Positions 24,408 to 33,105 of a stretch of 64,000 nt of DNA are shown here, piece after piece. Both the position numbers and the translations under genes were made by a program. Position 1 is the stretch's first letter. Each line of letters opens with the position of its first letter. Source of the stretch: Brevibacillus_H sp041920465 (GTDB taxonomy: Bacteria > Bacillota > Bacilli > Brevibacillales > Brevibacillaceae). The DNA lies in the NCBI GenBank assembly GCA_041920465.1, contig JBHGXW010000019.1, positions 62,001 to 126,000 of the forward strand, given 5' to 3'. Under the pieces are notes generated by a model. The model saw nothing but the letters and a program-made list of their open reading frames with translations, made no database searches and was not told the origin of the DNA.

Positions 24408-25832
24408 CTATTCAACTGCCGCCTTTGGCGATTGATCCGTTTGCTGGCGAGTCCCGGACATCAGCGGATAGAACAAGAAACCGACCAAGAACAATCCGAT
24501 GCCAAGTCCGAACGTTTTGAGATCAGATGTTCCGCTCTTGATTACCCAAACAGAATAGATAATGGCAAGTATGGCGATTATGCCGTCTTTGAGACGGGTA
24601 CGGGATTCTTTTTCATAGGTTTGTCCGGTTACGACAAGTTTCAATTGATACATCGCAGAGACCAGGTATGGAATCAGATAGGCCAAGGTTGCCACGATGG
24701 TAACAAAGTTGAATGCTTCCGCGATGGTTCCGGAGATGGTAGAAAAAATGAACATTTGGGACATCAGATTGGTCAAAATCAGTGAGCTTGACGGACTTCC
24801 ATGTTGGTTCACCTTGGCAAATAAACGCGGAAACATTCCTGATTGCGCGCCCTGGAACGGGATCTCCGCACTTAAGAGAATCCAGCCGACAGATGTGCCC
24901 AACAACGAGGCGACGGCGAGCAATGCCATGAATGTGCCGCCCATATTGCCGATCACGGCGCTTAAAGCGTCAACCAGCGGCTTGTCAGATGCCTTCAATT
25001 CATCTTGAGGGAGGACACCCATCGTTAACAGCGTGATACCCATATAAATAGCTACAGCAATCAATAAACCGGCAATGGTTGCCCGTTTCACATCGCGTTG
25101 GGAACGAGCCCGACCGGAGAAAACAACAGCCGATTCAATCCCGACGAATGCCCACAAGGTAGAGATTGCTGCCAGATTAATTTGGCTGCCAAGCCCGTGG
25201 ACAACACCGTCTTCATCGGTTACCGGAGCGTAAAATGTACCGAGGTTTGCTGTGTTAAAGGCATAAAGCGAAACGATAATAAAAAGTGCAAACCCCAAAA
25301 CTTTAGTCGTTGTTGCGAAGAAATTTAACTTCCCTGCACCGTTTAGTCCGCGAAGCAATATAAAGTTAAGCCCCCATAAAAGAGCAGTACACACCAAAAA
25401 AGTGACCATATTTCCCATCTCAATCGGAAATGTTCCGACCGTAAACAGAACTCTCTCATCCTTCATAATCGGAAAGAAGGTGGAGAGGTATCCGGCAAAA
25501 GTGGTAATAATCGCGACGTTACCGGCCCAATTGGCTACCCAATAGCCCCAGACCATGCTAAATCCGGCCATATTCCCCGTTTTCGAAGAGGAGAAGAGAG
25601 CACGTGCGTAGCTTTGCGGGCCTGCCGTCAATTCCGGGCGCCGAATCGACAGGTTTCCGAATACCAAAGCGATCATGAGCACACCCAGTCCGGTTAATAT
25701 CCAAGCAAGTGTCACTCCAAGCGGGCTGGCTGTTTTTGCCAGTGAACTGGGCAGCATGAAAATGCCGGAGCCCACCATATTTCCCACCACGAAAGCGGTC
25801 AATAGCCAGAACCCCCATTGTTTTGTTGCCAT
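24408..25832 (-). CDS. APC-family amino acid antiporter (basic amino acid/polyamine type)
   Basis: A 474-residue membrane protein with about 12 helices. The first helix has the unwound substrate site GNMVGSGIFMLPSSLA, and helix 6 has STLWAFVGIESAVVFSGRARSQ (key residues W, GIES and SGRA), both typical of the arginine/ornithine and agmatine antiporter group. AGGAGGAAG precedes the ATG. It is a single transcription unit with a strong promoter, a 5' hairpin and its own terminator. Exact substrates are not readable; ArcD2/AdiC-like exchange is the best guess. Confidence 0.85.
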   Translation of the reverse strand: MATKQWGFWLLTAFVVGNMVGSGIFMLPSSLAKTASPLGVTLAWILTGLGVLMIALVFGNLSIRRPELTAGPQSYARALFSSSKTGNMAGFSMVWGYWVANWAGNVAIITTFAGYLSTFFPIMKDERVLFTVGTFPIEMGNMVTFLVCTALLWGLNFILLRGLNGAGKLNFFATTTKVLGFALFIIVSLYAFNTANLGTFYAPVTDEDGVVHGLGSQINLAAISTLWAFVGIESAVVFSGRARSQRDVKRATIAGLLIAVAIYMGITLLTMGVLPQDELKASDKPLVDALSAVIGNMGGTFMALLAVASLLGTSVGWILLSAEIPFQGAQSGMFPRLFAKVNQHGSPSSSLILTNLMSQMFIFSTISGTIAEAFNFVTIVATLAYLIPYLVSAMYQLKLVVTGQTYEKESRTRLKDGIIAILAIIYSVWVIKSGTSDLKTFGLGIGLFLVGFLFYPLMSGTRQQTDQSPKAAVE

Positions 25833-25876
25833 AATACTTCCTCCTGATAAAGTGATAAAGTTTTAAAGGAAACAGA

Positions 25877-25941
25877 AGGCGCTGCGAACAGGTGCCCACA
25901 GCGCCTCCGACAGTATAGCAAGTCTTTCAAATATTCGTCAA
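25877..25941 (-). promoter_or_regulatory. Promoter and 5' stem-loop of the antiporter gene
   Basis: On the minus strand TTGACG (25936-25941) and TATACT (25912-25917) are 18 bases apart. An 8-bp hairpin, AGGCGCTG/CAGCGCCT (25877-25884 with 25899-25906), starts almost exactly at the predicted first transcribed base. A hairpin at the very 5' end could stabilise the mRNA. Confidence 0.6.
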
Positions 25942-26026
25942 CCGTGAATTTCGGACAAACGAGTAGATCCCCGCTTGGAAAGGGATACTATGTGTACCAA
26001 TCCTTTTGTAAAGCGAGGGATTTCCT

Positions 26027-26221
26027 GTGATTTCTGCCAAACAGCGTGAGTTGATCAACAAGCAAATGAAGCTGGATGAGAGCAAGATCGTCAACATCGT
26101 GCTAATGGATAACACGCAAGTAGCAGGCGAGATTGATCAAGCAACCAGCCAAGGCATTCACTTAACAGACGGGCGGCAATACGCTTACGACCAGATTCAA
26201 GAAATCAACGGCCTGTTATAG
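26027..26221 (+). CDS. Small hypothetical protein with SH3/Sm-like strand pattern (64 aa)
   Basis: A 64-residue protein. After a charged helix (SAKQRELINKQMKLDESK) it has regular beta-strand spacing: VNIVLMDNTQVAGEI, GIHLTDGRQYAYDQI, QEINGLL. This pattern resembles small beta-barrels such as Sm-like or YolD-type proteins, but no family is recognised. The start is GTG with GCGAGGG about 10 bases upstream. Its stop is directly adjacent to the stop of the convergent esterase gene. Function unknown. Confidence 0.65.
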   Translation: MISAKQRELINKQMKLDESKIVNIVLMDNTQVAGEIDQATSQGIHLTDGRQYAYDQIQEINGLL

Positions 26222-26974
26222 CTATGGCAGGGTAGGGATGCCTGACGTCGATGGAGCGAAATAGTGGCGGATCGCATCAGGGAGTTGATTTTGCCATAAT
26301 CCCCAGACATGGCGGCCCGGTTTTTCCGCATAGTGAATCCGTGCATTCTTTTGGGTCAATGCAGTTCTGGCCAGGCGGTTCCAATGAACGAAGTCAAACG
26401 TGCCAATGTGGGTTTCCACTTCCGTTTCCTCCAGTCCCACAACCATCCAGATGGAAAGCCACGATAAATCGGCTTCCGCAGCAATTCTGTCCAGAGATGG
26501 CTGGAAGAACGCACCGGATAAGGAGATTACGTTGGGGAAGAGGGTAGGGTGATCAAGGGCAAGATGGAGTGAAACGGTTCCTCCCAATGAATCACCGGCG
26601 ATGATCCGGGATTGGCTGTCTTTGCGAATCGGATACCGCTGTTCCATGAACGGCAGCAGCTCGTCAACGAAAAACTGTTTGTACCCATTGTTTCGTTCAC
26701 CAGTTGCCGAATATTCACTTGTCCTCCTGCTGCGGTCAACAGATACGCCGACAATAATCATCGGCTCTATGCCTTCTTCCAAAATCAGTTGATTGGCAAT
26801 GGTGGCGATTCGACCCATGGTAAAAAACTCGTTTCCATCCTGACAGTAAATTACTGGATAGGAGAGAAGCTCATTGTATCCCGGCGGAAGATAAACCTTG
26901 CAAGAGCGGGAGTTATCCAGAATCTTACTGGGCACTTCTTCCTTGATAATCGTACGCTTTACATACTCGTTCAT
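26222..26974 (-). CDS. Esterase of the enterochelin-esterase/YjcH type
   Basis: A 250-residue alpha/beta hydrolase. The catalytic serine is in IIAGDSLGGTVS; the acid is probably in the strand around SIWMVVGLEETEVE; and the histidine is in EKPGRHVWGLWQNQLPD, the H-x-W ending of this family. YLPPGYNELLSYPVIYCQDG at the start is the usual opening. Relatives include siderophore and acyl esterases, but no siderophore genes are nearby, so the substrate is open. GGAGGTCACCG precedes the ATG. Confidence 0.85.
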   Translation of the reverse strand: MNEYVKRTIIKEEVPSKILDNSRSCKVYLPPGYNELLSYPVIYCQDGNEFFTMGRIATIANQLILEEGIEPMIIVGVSVDRSRRTSEYSATGERNNGYKQFFVDELLPFMEQRYPIRKDSQSRIIAGDSLGGTVSLHLALDHPTLFPNVISLSGAFFQPSLDRIAAEADLSWLSIWMVVGLEETEVETHIGTFDFVHWNRLARTALTQKNARIHYAEKPGRHVWGLWQNQLPDAIRHYFAPSTSGIPTLP

Positions 26975-27037
26975 CGGTGACCTCCTCGAATTAACACTAT
27001 TAACAATATAAAAAAATAGAAAAAAGTAAAATTACCC

Positions 27038-27066
27038 TTGAAAAATACTGATACAGATTTTATCAT
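27038..27066 (+). promoter_or_regulatory. Probable pdhABCD promoter
   Basis: TTGAAA and TATCAT have a 17-base spacer. The 130-base leader that follows is AT-rich and contains two ATACAGAT repeats (27051-27058 and 27110-27117), the first inside the promoter; they may be operator half-sites. Confidence 0.55.
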
Positions 27067-27198
27067 AAACAGTAACAGAAACGAAATATGCTGGCATTTA
27101 TGTGATTTAATACAGATAACAGATTTTCAAAAAAAGTATAACAGCGTGTTTTCGGAAAATGAACAATTTCGTTTCAAACTAAAAAAGAGGTGAATTTG

Positions 27199-28281
27199 AT
27201 GAGTATTTCTACTGCTGAGAAGCTTCGTGATCAAGCCCCATTACAAATACTTTCACCAGAAGGCGAAGTCGTCAACCCCGGCATGATGCCGAAGCTGTCT
27301 GACCAAGAACTTCGCGAATTAATGCGTAAGATGGTATTTACCCGCGTATGGGACCAACGGGCAATCAGCTTAAACCGCCAAGGCCGTCTTGGTTTCTACG
27401 CACCGGTGGCAGGACAGGAAGCAGCCATGATCGGCTCTCAGTCTGCGCTTTCCAAGGAAGATTTCATTCTTCCCAGCTATCGTGACATTCCGCAAATTGT
27501 TTGGCACGGACTGCCGCTTTATCAAGCGTTTCTCTACTCCCGCGGACATATTCACGGCGGCCAAATTCCTGATGATGTCAACGTGTTAATGCCGCAAATT
27601 ATCATTGCCGCCCAATGTACGCAAGCAACCGGTGTTGCGATGGGGTACAAACTGCGCGGCGAGAAGCGTGTAGCGATCAACTATTTTGGTGACGGCGCAA
27701 CATCCCAGGGCGATTTCTATGAAGGAATGAACTTCGCGGGTGTTTACAAGCTTCCGGTTATCTTCTTCTCTCAAAACAATGGATACGCGATTTCTGTTCC
27801 ATTCGAAAAGCAAACCGCTTCCCAAAACATCGCCATTAAAGCGGTTGCAGCTGGCATTGAAGGTGTTCGTGTAGATGGAATGGACGTACTTGCCGTAGTA
27901 AAAGCGGTTCAAGACGCGAGAGAGCGCGGCATCTCCGGAGAAGGCGCAACCTTGATCGAAGCGTTGACCTATCGTTATGGCCCGCATACCATGGCGGGTG
28001 ACGACCCAACCCGTTATCGTACCACGGAAGAACAAGGTGAATGGGAACAGAAAGATCCGCTTATCCGCTTCCGTAAATTCTTGGCAGCCAAAGGCATTTG
28101 GTCCGAAAAAGATGAAGAAGCTGTCATCGAAGAAGCAAAACAGGCGGTTGCCGATGCCATCAAGAAAGCGGATGAGTATCCGAAGATGAAGGTAACTGAT
28201 CTGATCGACGTAATGTACGAAACGCTGCCTCCAGCGCTGGAAGAGCAAAAGGCAGAATATCTGGCAAAGGAGTCGAAGTAA
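27199..28281 (+). CDS. pdhA: Pyruvate dehydrogenase E1 component, alpha subunit
   Basis: A 360-residue TPP-dependent subunit of the pyruvate dehydrogenase complex. The TPP motif GDGATSQGDFYEGMNFAGV followed by NNGYAIS is intact, and YRYGPHTMAGDD is the phosphorylation-loop region of this family. The ATG at 27199 is used because AGAGGTG is 6 bases upstream; the GTG at 27190 overlaps that ribosome site. pdhB begins after only three bases, giving a tight pair. Confidence 0.95.
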   Translation: MSISTAEKLRDQAPLQILSPEGEVVNPGMMPKLSDQELRELMRKMVFTRVWDQRAISLNRQGRLGFYAPVAGQEAAMIGSQSALSKEDFILPSYRDIPQIVWHGLPLYQAFLYSRGHIHGGQIPDDVNVLMPQIIIAAQCTQATGVAMGYKLRGEKRVAINYFGDGATSQGDFYEGMNFAGVYKLPVIFFSQNNGYAISVPFEKQTASQNIAIKAVAAGIEGVRVDGMDVLAVVKAVQDARERGISGEGATLIEALTYRYGPHTMAGDDPTRYRTTEEQGEWEQKDPLIRFRKFLAAKGIWSEKDEEAVIEEAKQAVADAIKKADEYPKMKVTDLIDVMYETLPPALEEQKAEYLAKESK

Positions 28282-28284
28282 CTC

Positions 28285-29262
28285 ATGGCACAAATGACGA
28301 TGATTCAGGCCATTACGGACGCTATGCGTGTCGAGTTGGCTCGCGATGAAAAAGTATTGGTTTTTGGAGAAGACGTTGGACATAACGGCGGGGTATTCCG
28401 TGCCACTGACGGCTTGCAAAAAGAATTCGGGGAAAACCGCGTATTCGATACACCGCTTGCTGAATCCGGTATCGGCGGATTGGCTGTCGGTTTAAGCATT
28501 AACGGCTTCCGTCCGGTTGCCGAAATTCAGTTCTTTGGTTTCGTATTCGAGACCTTTGACGCGATTGCTTCCCAAGCGGCACGGATGCGTTACCGTTCCG
28601 GCGGCAAATACACCAGCCCGGTTACGTTCCGTTCACCGTTTGGCGGCGGAGTGAAAACGCCTGAGCTGCACGCTGACTCGTTGGAAGGTTTGTTCCTCCA
28701 AACCCCTGGCGTAAAAGTGGTTATACCATCCAACCCGTATGACGCAAAAGGTTTGTTGATCTCGGCGATTCGCGACAACGATCCGGTTATTTTCCTGGAA
28801 CACATGAAACTTTACCGCTCTTTCCGCGCCGAGGTACCAGAAGGAGAATATACCATTCCGATCGGCAAAGCGAACGTGGTAAAAGAAGGAACCGATGTTA
28901 CCGTTATTACCTATGGTGCCATGGTTCACACCAGCCTTAAAGCGGCGGAAGAGATGGAGAAACGAGGCGTGAAAGTCGAAGTAATCGACTTGAGAACGAT
29001 TAATCCGCTTGATATGGAAACCATCTTGAATTCCGTGAAGAAAACCAACCGCGCTATCGTGGTACAGGAAGCACAGCGTACCTCTGGCGTTGCTGCGGAA
29101 ATCATGGCTCAAATCAATGAAAAAGCAATCCTGCATCTGGAAGCTCCAGTACTTCGCGTAACTGCTCCCGATACGGTATTTCCATTTGCCCAAGCGGAAG
29201 ATATCTGGTTGCCGGATGTCAAACGCGTTGTTGATGGCATTACCCAAGTAATGGAGTTTTAA
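28285..29262 (+). CDS. pdhB: Pyruvate dehydrogenase E1 component, beta subunit
   Basis: A 325-residue partner of PdhA. It shows MTMIQAITDAMRVELARDE at the start, VFGEDVGHNGGVFRATDGL, the FMN-like turn TPLAESGIGGLAVG, and the C-terminal transketolase domain with VQEAQRTSGVAAEI. AAGGAG lies within the last codons of pdhA. It is followed, two bases after the stop, by a 140-base block of GC-rich repeats and a hairpin that separate it from pdhC, which is unusual in this otherwise compact operon. Confidence 0.95.
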   Translation: MAQMTMIQAITDAMRVELARDEKVLVFGEDVGHNGGVFRATDGLQKEFGENRVFDTPLAESGIGGLAVGLSINGFRPVAEIQFFGFVFETFDAIASQAARMRYRSGGKYTSPVTFRSPFGGGVKTPELHADSLEGLFLQTPGVKVVIPSNPYDAKGLLISAIRDNDPVIFLEHMKLYRSFRAEVPEGEYTIPIGKANVVKEGTDVTVITYGAMVHTSLKAAEEMEKRGVKVEVIDLRTINPLDMETILNSVKKTNRAIVVQEAQRTSGVAAEIMAQINEKAILHLEAPVLRVTAPDTVFPFAQAEDIWLPDVKRVVDGITQVMEF

Positions 29263-29263
29263 T

Positions 29264-29352
29264 AAACCCAGTCGACTATAGCCAACGCTGCGCCGCATCG
29301 GACGTGCCAGTGCCGGACGAGGCGCTTTTAGTCGACCGTCGAGCGGGCCCCG
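29264..29352 (+). repeat. GGGGCCCC dispersed hairpin, copy E1 (in the pdh operon)
   Basis: Begins AAACCCAGTCGACTATAGCC two bases after the pdhB stop and ends GTCGAGCGGGCCCC. GTCGACTA (29271-29278) pairs with TAGTCGAC (29329-29336), and GCGCC (29290) pairs with GGCGC (29321). The apex shares the core GGACGTGCCAGTGCCGG with copy D at 46.1 kb, which has T instead of C at one position. Confidence 0.75.
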
Positions 29353-29360
29353 AGAAATCA

Positions 29361-29405
29361 TCCCATTTGGCGTTAGCCTTATTTCTACGCCGATTGGGGC
29401 CCCGA
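29361..29405 (+). repeat. GGGGCCCC dispersed hairpin, copy E2 (tandem with E1)
   Basis: A second, shorter unit directly after E1: CCCATTTGGCGT at the left imperfectly pairs with ACGCCGATTGGGG at the right, ending in GGGGCCCC (29396-29403). It contains GGCGTTAGC, also present in copy C at 45.55 kb. Confidence 0.6.
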
Positions 29406-29417
29406 AACAATCTTCAC

Positions 29418-29446
29418 GGCGGGAAGGAAGCTTTCCGCCTTCTTTT
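29418..29446 (+). terminator. Intra-operon hairpin before pdhC
   Basis: GGCGGGAA/TTTCCGCC (one G-U pair) with a six-base loop, followed by TTCTTTT. It may partly terminate or stabilise transcripts between pdhAB and pdhCD. Confidence 0.5.
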
Positions 29447-29486
29447 GAGGATTTACCGTGCATATTGTTGAATAGGAGGGACTGGC

Positions 29487-30908
29487 GTGAGTCGTTTTGA
29501 ATTTAAGCTCCCGGATATCGGTGAAGGTATTCACGAGGGTGAAATCGTCAAATGGCACGTGAAACCAGGCGATACAGTAGAAGAAGATCAAGTAATTTTG
29601 GAAGTCCAAAATGATAAAGCAGTAGTAGAAATTCCATCCCCTGTAAAGGGTAAGGTTCTCGAACTGAAGGTAGCGGAAGGAACTGTAGCTGTTGTAGGAG
29701 ATACCTTGGTTGTGTTTGAAGCGGAAGGCGCGATCCCGAATCTGCCTGCCCACGGACATGAAGCAGAAGCAGCGCCAGCACCACAAGCGGCACCTGCGCC
29801 ACAAGCAGCTCAACCGGCAGCGGCACAAGGCGTACAGCCAGGTTGCGACATCGGGGCGCAAATCAACCAAAATGCTTCCCAGCCGCTTGACACACCGGCA
29901 GCAACGGCAGTGGCAGCACAACCTGCGCCGCAAGCTGCTCCAATTGATCGTACCCATATCCTGGCAACCCCATCCGTACGCAAATACGCCCGTGAAAAAG
30001 GAGTCAATCTGGCAACCGTACCGGGTACAGGCAAATTGGGCCGTATTACTCGTGAAGACGTAGACCGCTTCCTGGCAGGCGGAGCTGTTGTACCAGCTGC
30101 AGCTCAACCGGCAGCTCAAGCAGCTCAGGCTCAAGCAGCCCAACCGCAAGCAGCGGCAGGTCAAGCACCGGCAGCTCCAACTGTTCACTACGCTCCGCAA
30201 ACAGGCGAAGTGGAAGAACGTGTACCGTTGAAAGGCATCCGCAAAGCGATTGCCAAGGCAATGGTCAAATCTGCTTATACCGCTCCGCATGTCACCATTT
30301 TCGACGAAGTGGACGTTACCGAACTGGTTGAACTGCGCAAGCAAGCAAAACCATTGGCAGAGCAAAAAGGCATCAAGCTGACCTACCTGCCGTTCATCGT
30401 AAAAGCGGTTGTTGCCGGGTTGAAAAAGTTCCCAGAGCTGAACGCTTCCATTGACGATGAAAAACAAGAGATTATCTTCAAGAAATACTACAACATCGGC
30501 ATTGCCACCTCTACGGACGAAGGGCTGCTCGTTCCTGTTGTGAAGGCAGCGGACCGCAAATCCATCTTTGAAGTGGCTTCAGAGATTACCGAACTGGCCG
30601 TGAAAGCTCGCGACCGCAAAGCAACTGCCGATGAACTGAAAGGCTCCACGTTCAGCATCACCAACATTGGTTCGGCTGGCGGCATGTTCTTCACACCGGT
30701 GATCAACCATCCGGAAGTGGCTATTCTAGGTGTTGGCCGCATTTCCGAAAAGCCTGTTGTGAAAAATGGCGAAATTGTTGTGGCTTCTGTTCTTTCGCTC
30801 TCTTTAAGCTTTGACCACCGCTTGATCGATGGTGAACCGGCTCAACGTTTCGTCAACTACCTCAAGCAAATGTTGGAGAATCCGACACTGCTGATGATGG
30901 AGGGATAA
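29487..30908 (+). CDS. pdhC: Pyruvate dehydrogenase E2, dihydrolipoyl acetyltransferase
   Basis: A 473-residue core subunit. It has one lipoyl domain with the lipoylated lysine K44 in VQNDKAVVEIP, a long Ala/Pro/Gln linker (about 90-155), a peripheral-subunit-binding domain (ATPSVRKYAREKGVNL to REDVDRFL, about 155-195), a second Ala/Gln linker, and the catalytic domain with H444 in SFDHRLIDG. The start is GTG with AGGAGG 8 bases upstream. pdhD follows after one base. Confidence 0.95.
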   Translation: MSRFEFKLPDIGEGIHEGEIVKWHVKPGDTVEEDQVILEVQNDKAVVEIPSPVKGKVLELKVAEGTVAVVGDTLVVFEAEGAIPNLPAHGHEAEAAPAPQAAPAPQAAQPAAAQGVQPGCDIGAQINQNASQPLDTPAATAVAAQPAPQAAPIDRTHILATPSVRKYAREKGVNLATVPGTGKLGRITREDVDRFLAGGAVVPAAAQPAAQAAQAQAAQPQAAAGQAPAAPTVHYAPQTGEVEERVPLKGIRKAIAKAMVKSAYTAPHVTIFDEVDVTELVELRKQAKPLAEQKGIKLTYLPFIVKAVVAGLKKFPELNASIDDEKQEIIFKKYYNIGIATSTDEGLLVPVVKAADRKSIFEVASEITELAVKARDRKATADELKGSTFSITNIGSAGGMFFTPVINHPEVAILGVGRISEKPVVKNGEIVVASVLSLSLSFDHRLIDGEPAQRFVNYLKQMLENPTLLMMEG

Positions 30909-30909
30909 T

Positions 30910-32322
30910 ATGGTAGTTGGGGAATTTACGACAGAAATTGATGTATTGGTAATTGGTGCGGGTCCTGGCGGCTATGTCGCTGCCATCCGCGCTGCTCAGT
31001 TAGGAAAAAGCGTTGCTGTTGTGGAAAGAGGCTCGGTCGGGGGAGTATGCCTCAATGTAGGCTGCATTCCGTCCAAAGCGATGATCCACGCGTCCCATAC
31101 TTATGCTCATGCCAAGTCTTCCTCGGCAATGGGAATCACAGTGGAAAACGTCAAGGTAGACTTCAGCAAGGTGCAAGAGTGGAAAGCCGGCATCGTCAAG
31201 CAATTGACCGGCGGTGTAAGCTCTCTCTTTAAAGGCAATAAGATTCAACTGATTGAAGGCGAAGCGCTGTTTGTCAGCGAGAATGAGGTGCGCGTCTTCC
31301 ACGGGTATGAAGTGAACCGTTACAAGTTCAATCACTGCATTATCGCAACCGGATCCCGTCCAATTGAACTTCCGGCCTTCCCGTTCGGCAAACGGGTGCT
31401 TTCTTCTACAGAAGCGCTTAGCTTAAACGAAATTCCGAAGAGCATGGTCGTGATCGGCGGAGGCTATATCGGTATCGAGTTAGGTTCCGTTTATGCCCGT
31501 TTCGGTACACAGGTAACGATTCTGGAAGGATCGGATCAGATCTTGCCTGGCTTCGAAGCGGAGATGACCCGCCTGGTTGAGCGCAAACTGAAGAAAAACA
31601 ACGTGGAAATCTACACCAAGGCATTGGCTCAAGGCATGGAAGAAACAGAAAACGGTGTTGTGGTCAAAGCAGAAGTAAAAGGCGAAGCCAAATCCTTTGA
31701 AGCGGAATATGTGCTGGTTACCGTTGGCCGCCGTCCGAATACGGATGAGCTGGGTCTCAGAGACATCGGAATGGAACTTACCGACCGCGGTTTCATCGTC
31801 GTAGACAAGCAAGGACGCACCAACATCCCGAACGTTTATGCAATCGGCGATATCGTAGCAGGCCCGGCATTGGCCCATAAAGCTTCCTATGAAGGGAAAG
31901 TGGCAGCGGAAGTAATTGCTGGACATCCGGCGGAAGTGGATTACAAAGCAATTCCGGCTGTTGTCTTCTCCGATCCGGAAATCGCCAGCGTCGGCTTAAG
32001 CGAAAAAGAAGCGAAGGAAAAAGGCATCGACTACGTAGCAGGACGCTTCCCGTTTGCCGCTAACGGACGGGCACTCTCTGTCAATGAAGGAGAAGGCTTT
32101 GTCAAAGTGATTGCCGAAAAAGGAACCGGCTTGGTTCTTGGAGCGCAAATCGTCGGCCCTGACGCGTCCAACATTATTGCGGAAATCGCGCTGGCGATCG
32201 AAATGGGAGCAACCCTGGAGGACATCGAGCTTACGATCCATGCGCATCCAACCTTGGCCGAGGTTACCATGGAAGCGGCAGAATTGGCGCTTGGCCGTCC
32301 GATTCACGTTTTGAATAAATAA
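30910..32322 (+). CDS. pdhD: Dihydrolipoamide dehydrogenase (E3)
   Basis: A 470-residue flavoprotein that reoxidises lipoyl groups. FAD-binding GAGPGGYVAAIRAAQ, the redox disulfide C47-C52 in GGVCLNVGCIPSK, the NAD site VIGGGYIGIELGSVYA, and the C-terminal HAHPTLAE with the catalytic histidine are all present. GGAGGG overlaps the end of pdhC. It is the last gene of the pdh operon and is followed by a strong hairpin. Confidence 0.96.
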   Translation: MVVGEFTTEIDVLVIGAGPGGYVAAIRAAQLGKSVAVVERGSVGGVCLNVGCIPSKAMIHASHTYAHAKSSSAMGITVENVKVDFSKVQEWKAGIVKQLTGGVSSLFKGNKIQLIEGEALFVSENEVRVFHGYEVNRYKFNHCIIATGSRPIELPAFPFGKRVLSSTEALSLNEIPKSMVVIGGGYIGIELGSVYARFGTQVTILEGSDQILPGFEAEMTRLVERKLKKNNVEIYTKALAQGMEETENGVVVKAEVKGEAKSFEAEYVLVTVGRRPNTDELGLRDIGMELTDRGFIVVDKQGRTNIPNVYAIGDIVAGPALAHKASYEGKVAAEVIAGHPAEVDYKAIPAVVFSDPEIASVGLSEKEAKEKGIDYVAGRFPFAANGRALSVNEGEGFVKVIAEKGTGLVLGAQIVGPDASNIIAEIALAIEMGATLEDIELTIHAHPTLAEVTMEAAELALGRPIHVLNK

Positions 32323-32348
32323 AAAACCTGATAACTACCAGGAACTGC

Positions 32349-32381
32349 AGAAGAGAAGGGAACATTTTACCCTTCTCTTCT
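32349..32381 (+). terminator. Hairpin after pdhD
   Basis: A perfect 12-bp stem AGAAGAGAAGGG/CCCTTCTCTTCT with a 9-base loop, 26 bases past the stop. It lacks a clear T-run, so it may act as a 3' stabiliser rather than a complete terminator. Confidence 0.6.
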
Positions 32382-32417
32382 CCATGATAACAATTGGGCC
32401 GAGGAGCTGATTCAATC

Positions 32418-32819
32418 GTGAAAATGATATATCTGCATAGCTTTGCCGCAATTCCCACGATTCTTTGTATCTTCCTGCCGCTTTTTCTTTTATCTCTTCG
32501 CAATCAATCAGCTTCTGTAGTAGCCGACAAAGCGAAGCGGATTGGCAAGTTTCTTAAGGTACCCCATTTCTTTTTGATCGTTTCGCTGATTACCGGTCTT
32601 CTCCAAACCGGATTTAACGTTAACTCATGGGTTTTGGTTGTGCTTGCCTTGTTTCTCGGGATTGCCGCTTTGCTTGGAGTAATCAGCAAAACGCTAAAGA
32701 CCGTTGCCGAGCTAGCCGCAAACAATCAGGTGTACCAGGACCAAATCGCAAAGCTGATGAAAATCAGTCTTTCTCTTACTGCTGTGATTGTGGCTATGGT
32801 AATGTTTAAAACAATTTAA
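32418..32819 (+). CDS. Hypothetical four-helix membrane protein
   Basis: A 133-residue protein with about four membrane segments: SFAAIPTILCIFLPLFLL, HFFLIVSLITGLLQTGF, WVLVVLALFLGIAALLGV and ISLSLTAVIVAMVMF. A basic loop (DKAKRIGKFLK) lies between the first two. The GTG at 32418 is chosen because GAGGAG lies 11 bases upstream; the ATG at 32424 is the alternative. It may be in the tail of the pdh transcript. No family is recognised with confidence. Confidence 0.7.
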   Translation: MKMIYLHSFAAIPTILCIFLPLFLLSLRNQSASVVADKAKRIGKFLKVPHFFLIVSLITGLLQTGFNVNSWVLVVLALFLGIAALLGVISKTLKTVAELAANNQVYQDQIAKLMKISLSLTAVIVAMVMFKTI

Positions 32820-32929
32820 AATAACCCAATTGACAAAAAAGTATCTGACGAAAGTTGATAGGAATGACTTCCCAATTCCTGTGACATATTGTAAAATTAT
32901 GTCATCTGCATCTGGGAGGTCCTTCAAGG

Positions 32930-33091
32930 ATGGAAACAACAACGAAAATGATCGAGGAATTACGCTCCTATCTGGAGAATGCTGCCAAACAAACCGGATT
33001 TAACTTTCTCGATCCAAACATATTAAAAATTAGCCAGCAGCTGGATAAGCTGATTGTTGCCCAAATGATGAATTTGTCAAAACGGCTGTAA
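32930..33091 (+). CDS. Spo0E-family aspartyl-phosphate phosphatase (53 aa)
   Basis: A 53-residue two-helix protein that starts METTTKMIEELRSYLENAA and contains the family signature ISQQLDKLIVAQM (S-x-x-L-D-x-L-I). Such proteins dephosphorylate Spo0A~P and delay sporulation. GGGAGG lies 10 bases before the ATG. Its stop codon sits inside the hairpin that terminates transcription. It has its own short unit after the membrane-protein gene. It is too short for default gene calling. Confidence 0.88.
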   Translation: METTTKMIEELRSYLENAAKQTGFNFLDPNILKISQQLDKLIVAQMMNLSKRL

Positions 33092-33105
33092 CCAGTCGTT
33101 TTTTT
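33082..33105 (+). terminator. Terminator overlapping the Spo0E-family stop codon
   Basis: ACGGCTG/CAGTCGT closes a 4-base loop and is followed by seven T. The stop codon TAA is in the loop. Confidence 0.8.

Noticed and set aside
27150..27165. CcpA (cre) site in the pdh leader
   Set aside because: TGTTTTCGGAAAATGA has a central CG but mismatches the conserved flanking TGNAA/TTNCA positions.
29385..30467. Cys/Arg-rich open frame opposite pdhC
   Set aside because: It is the reverse of the Ala/Pro/Gln linker of E2, a low-complexity shadow.
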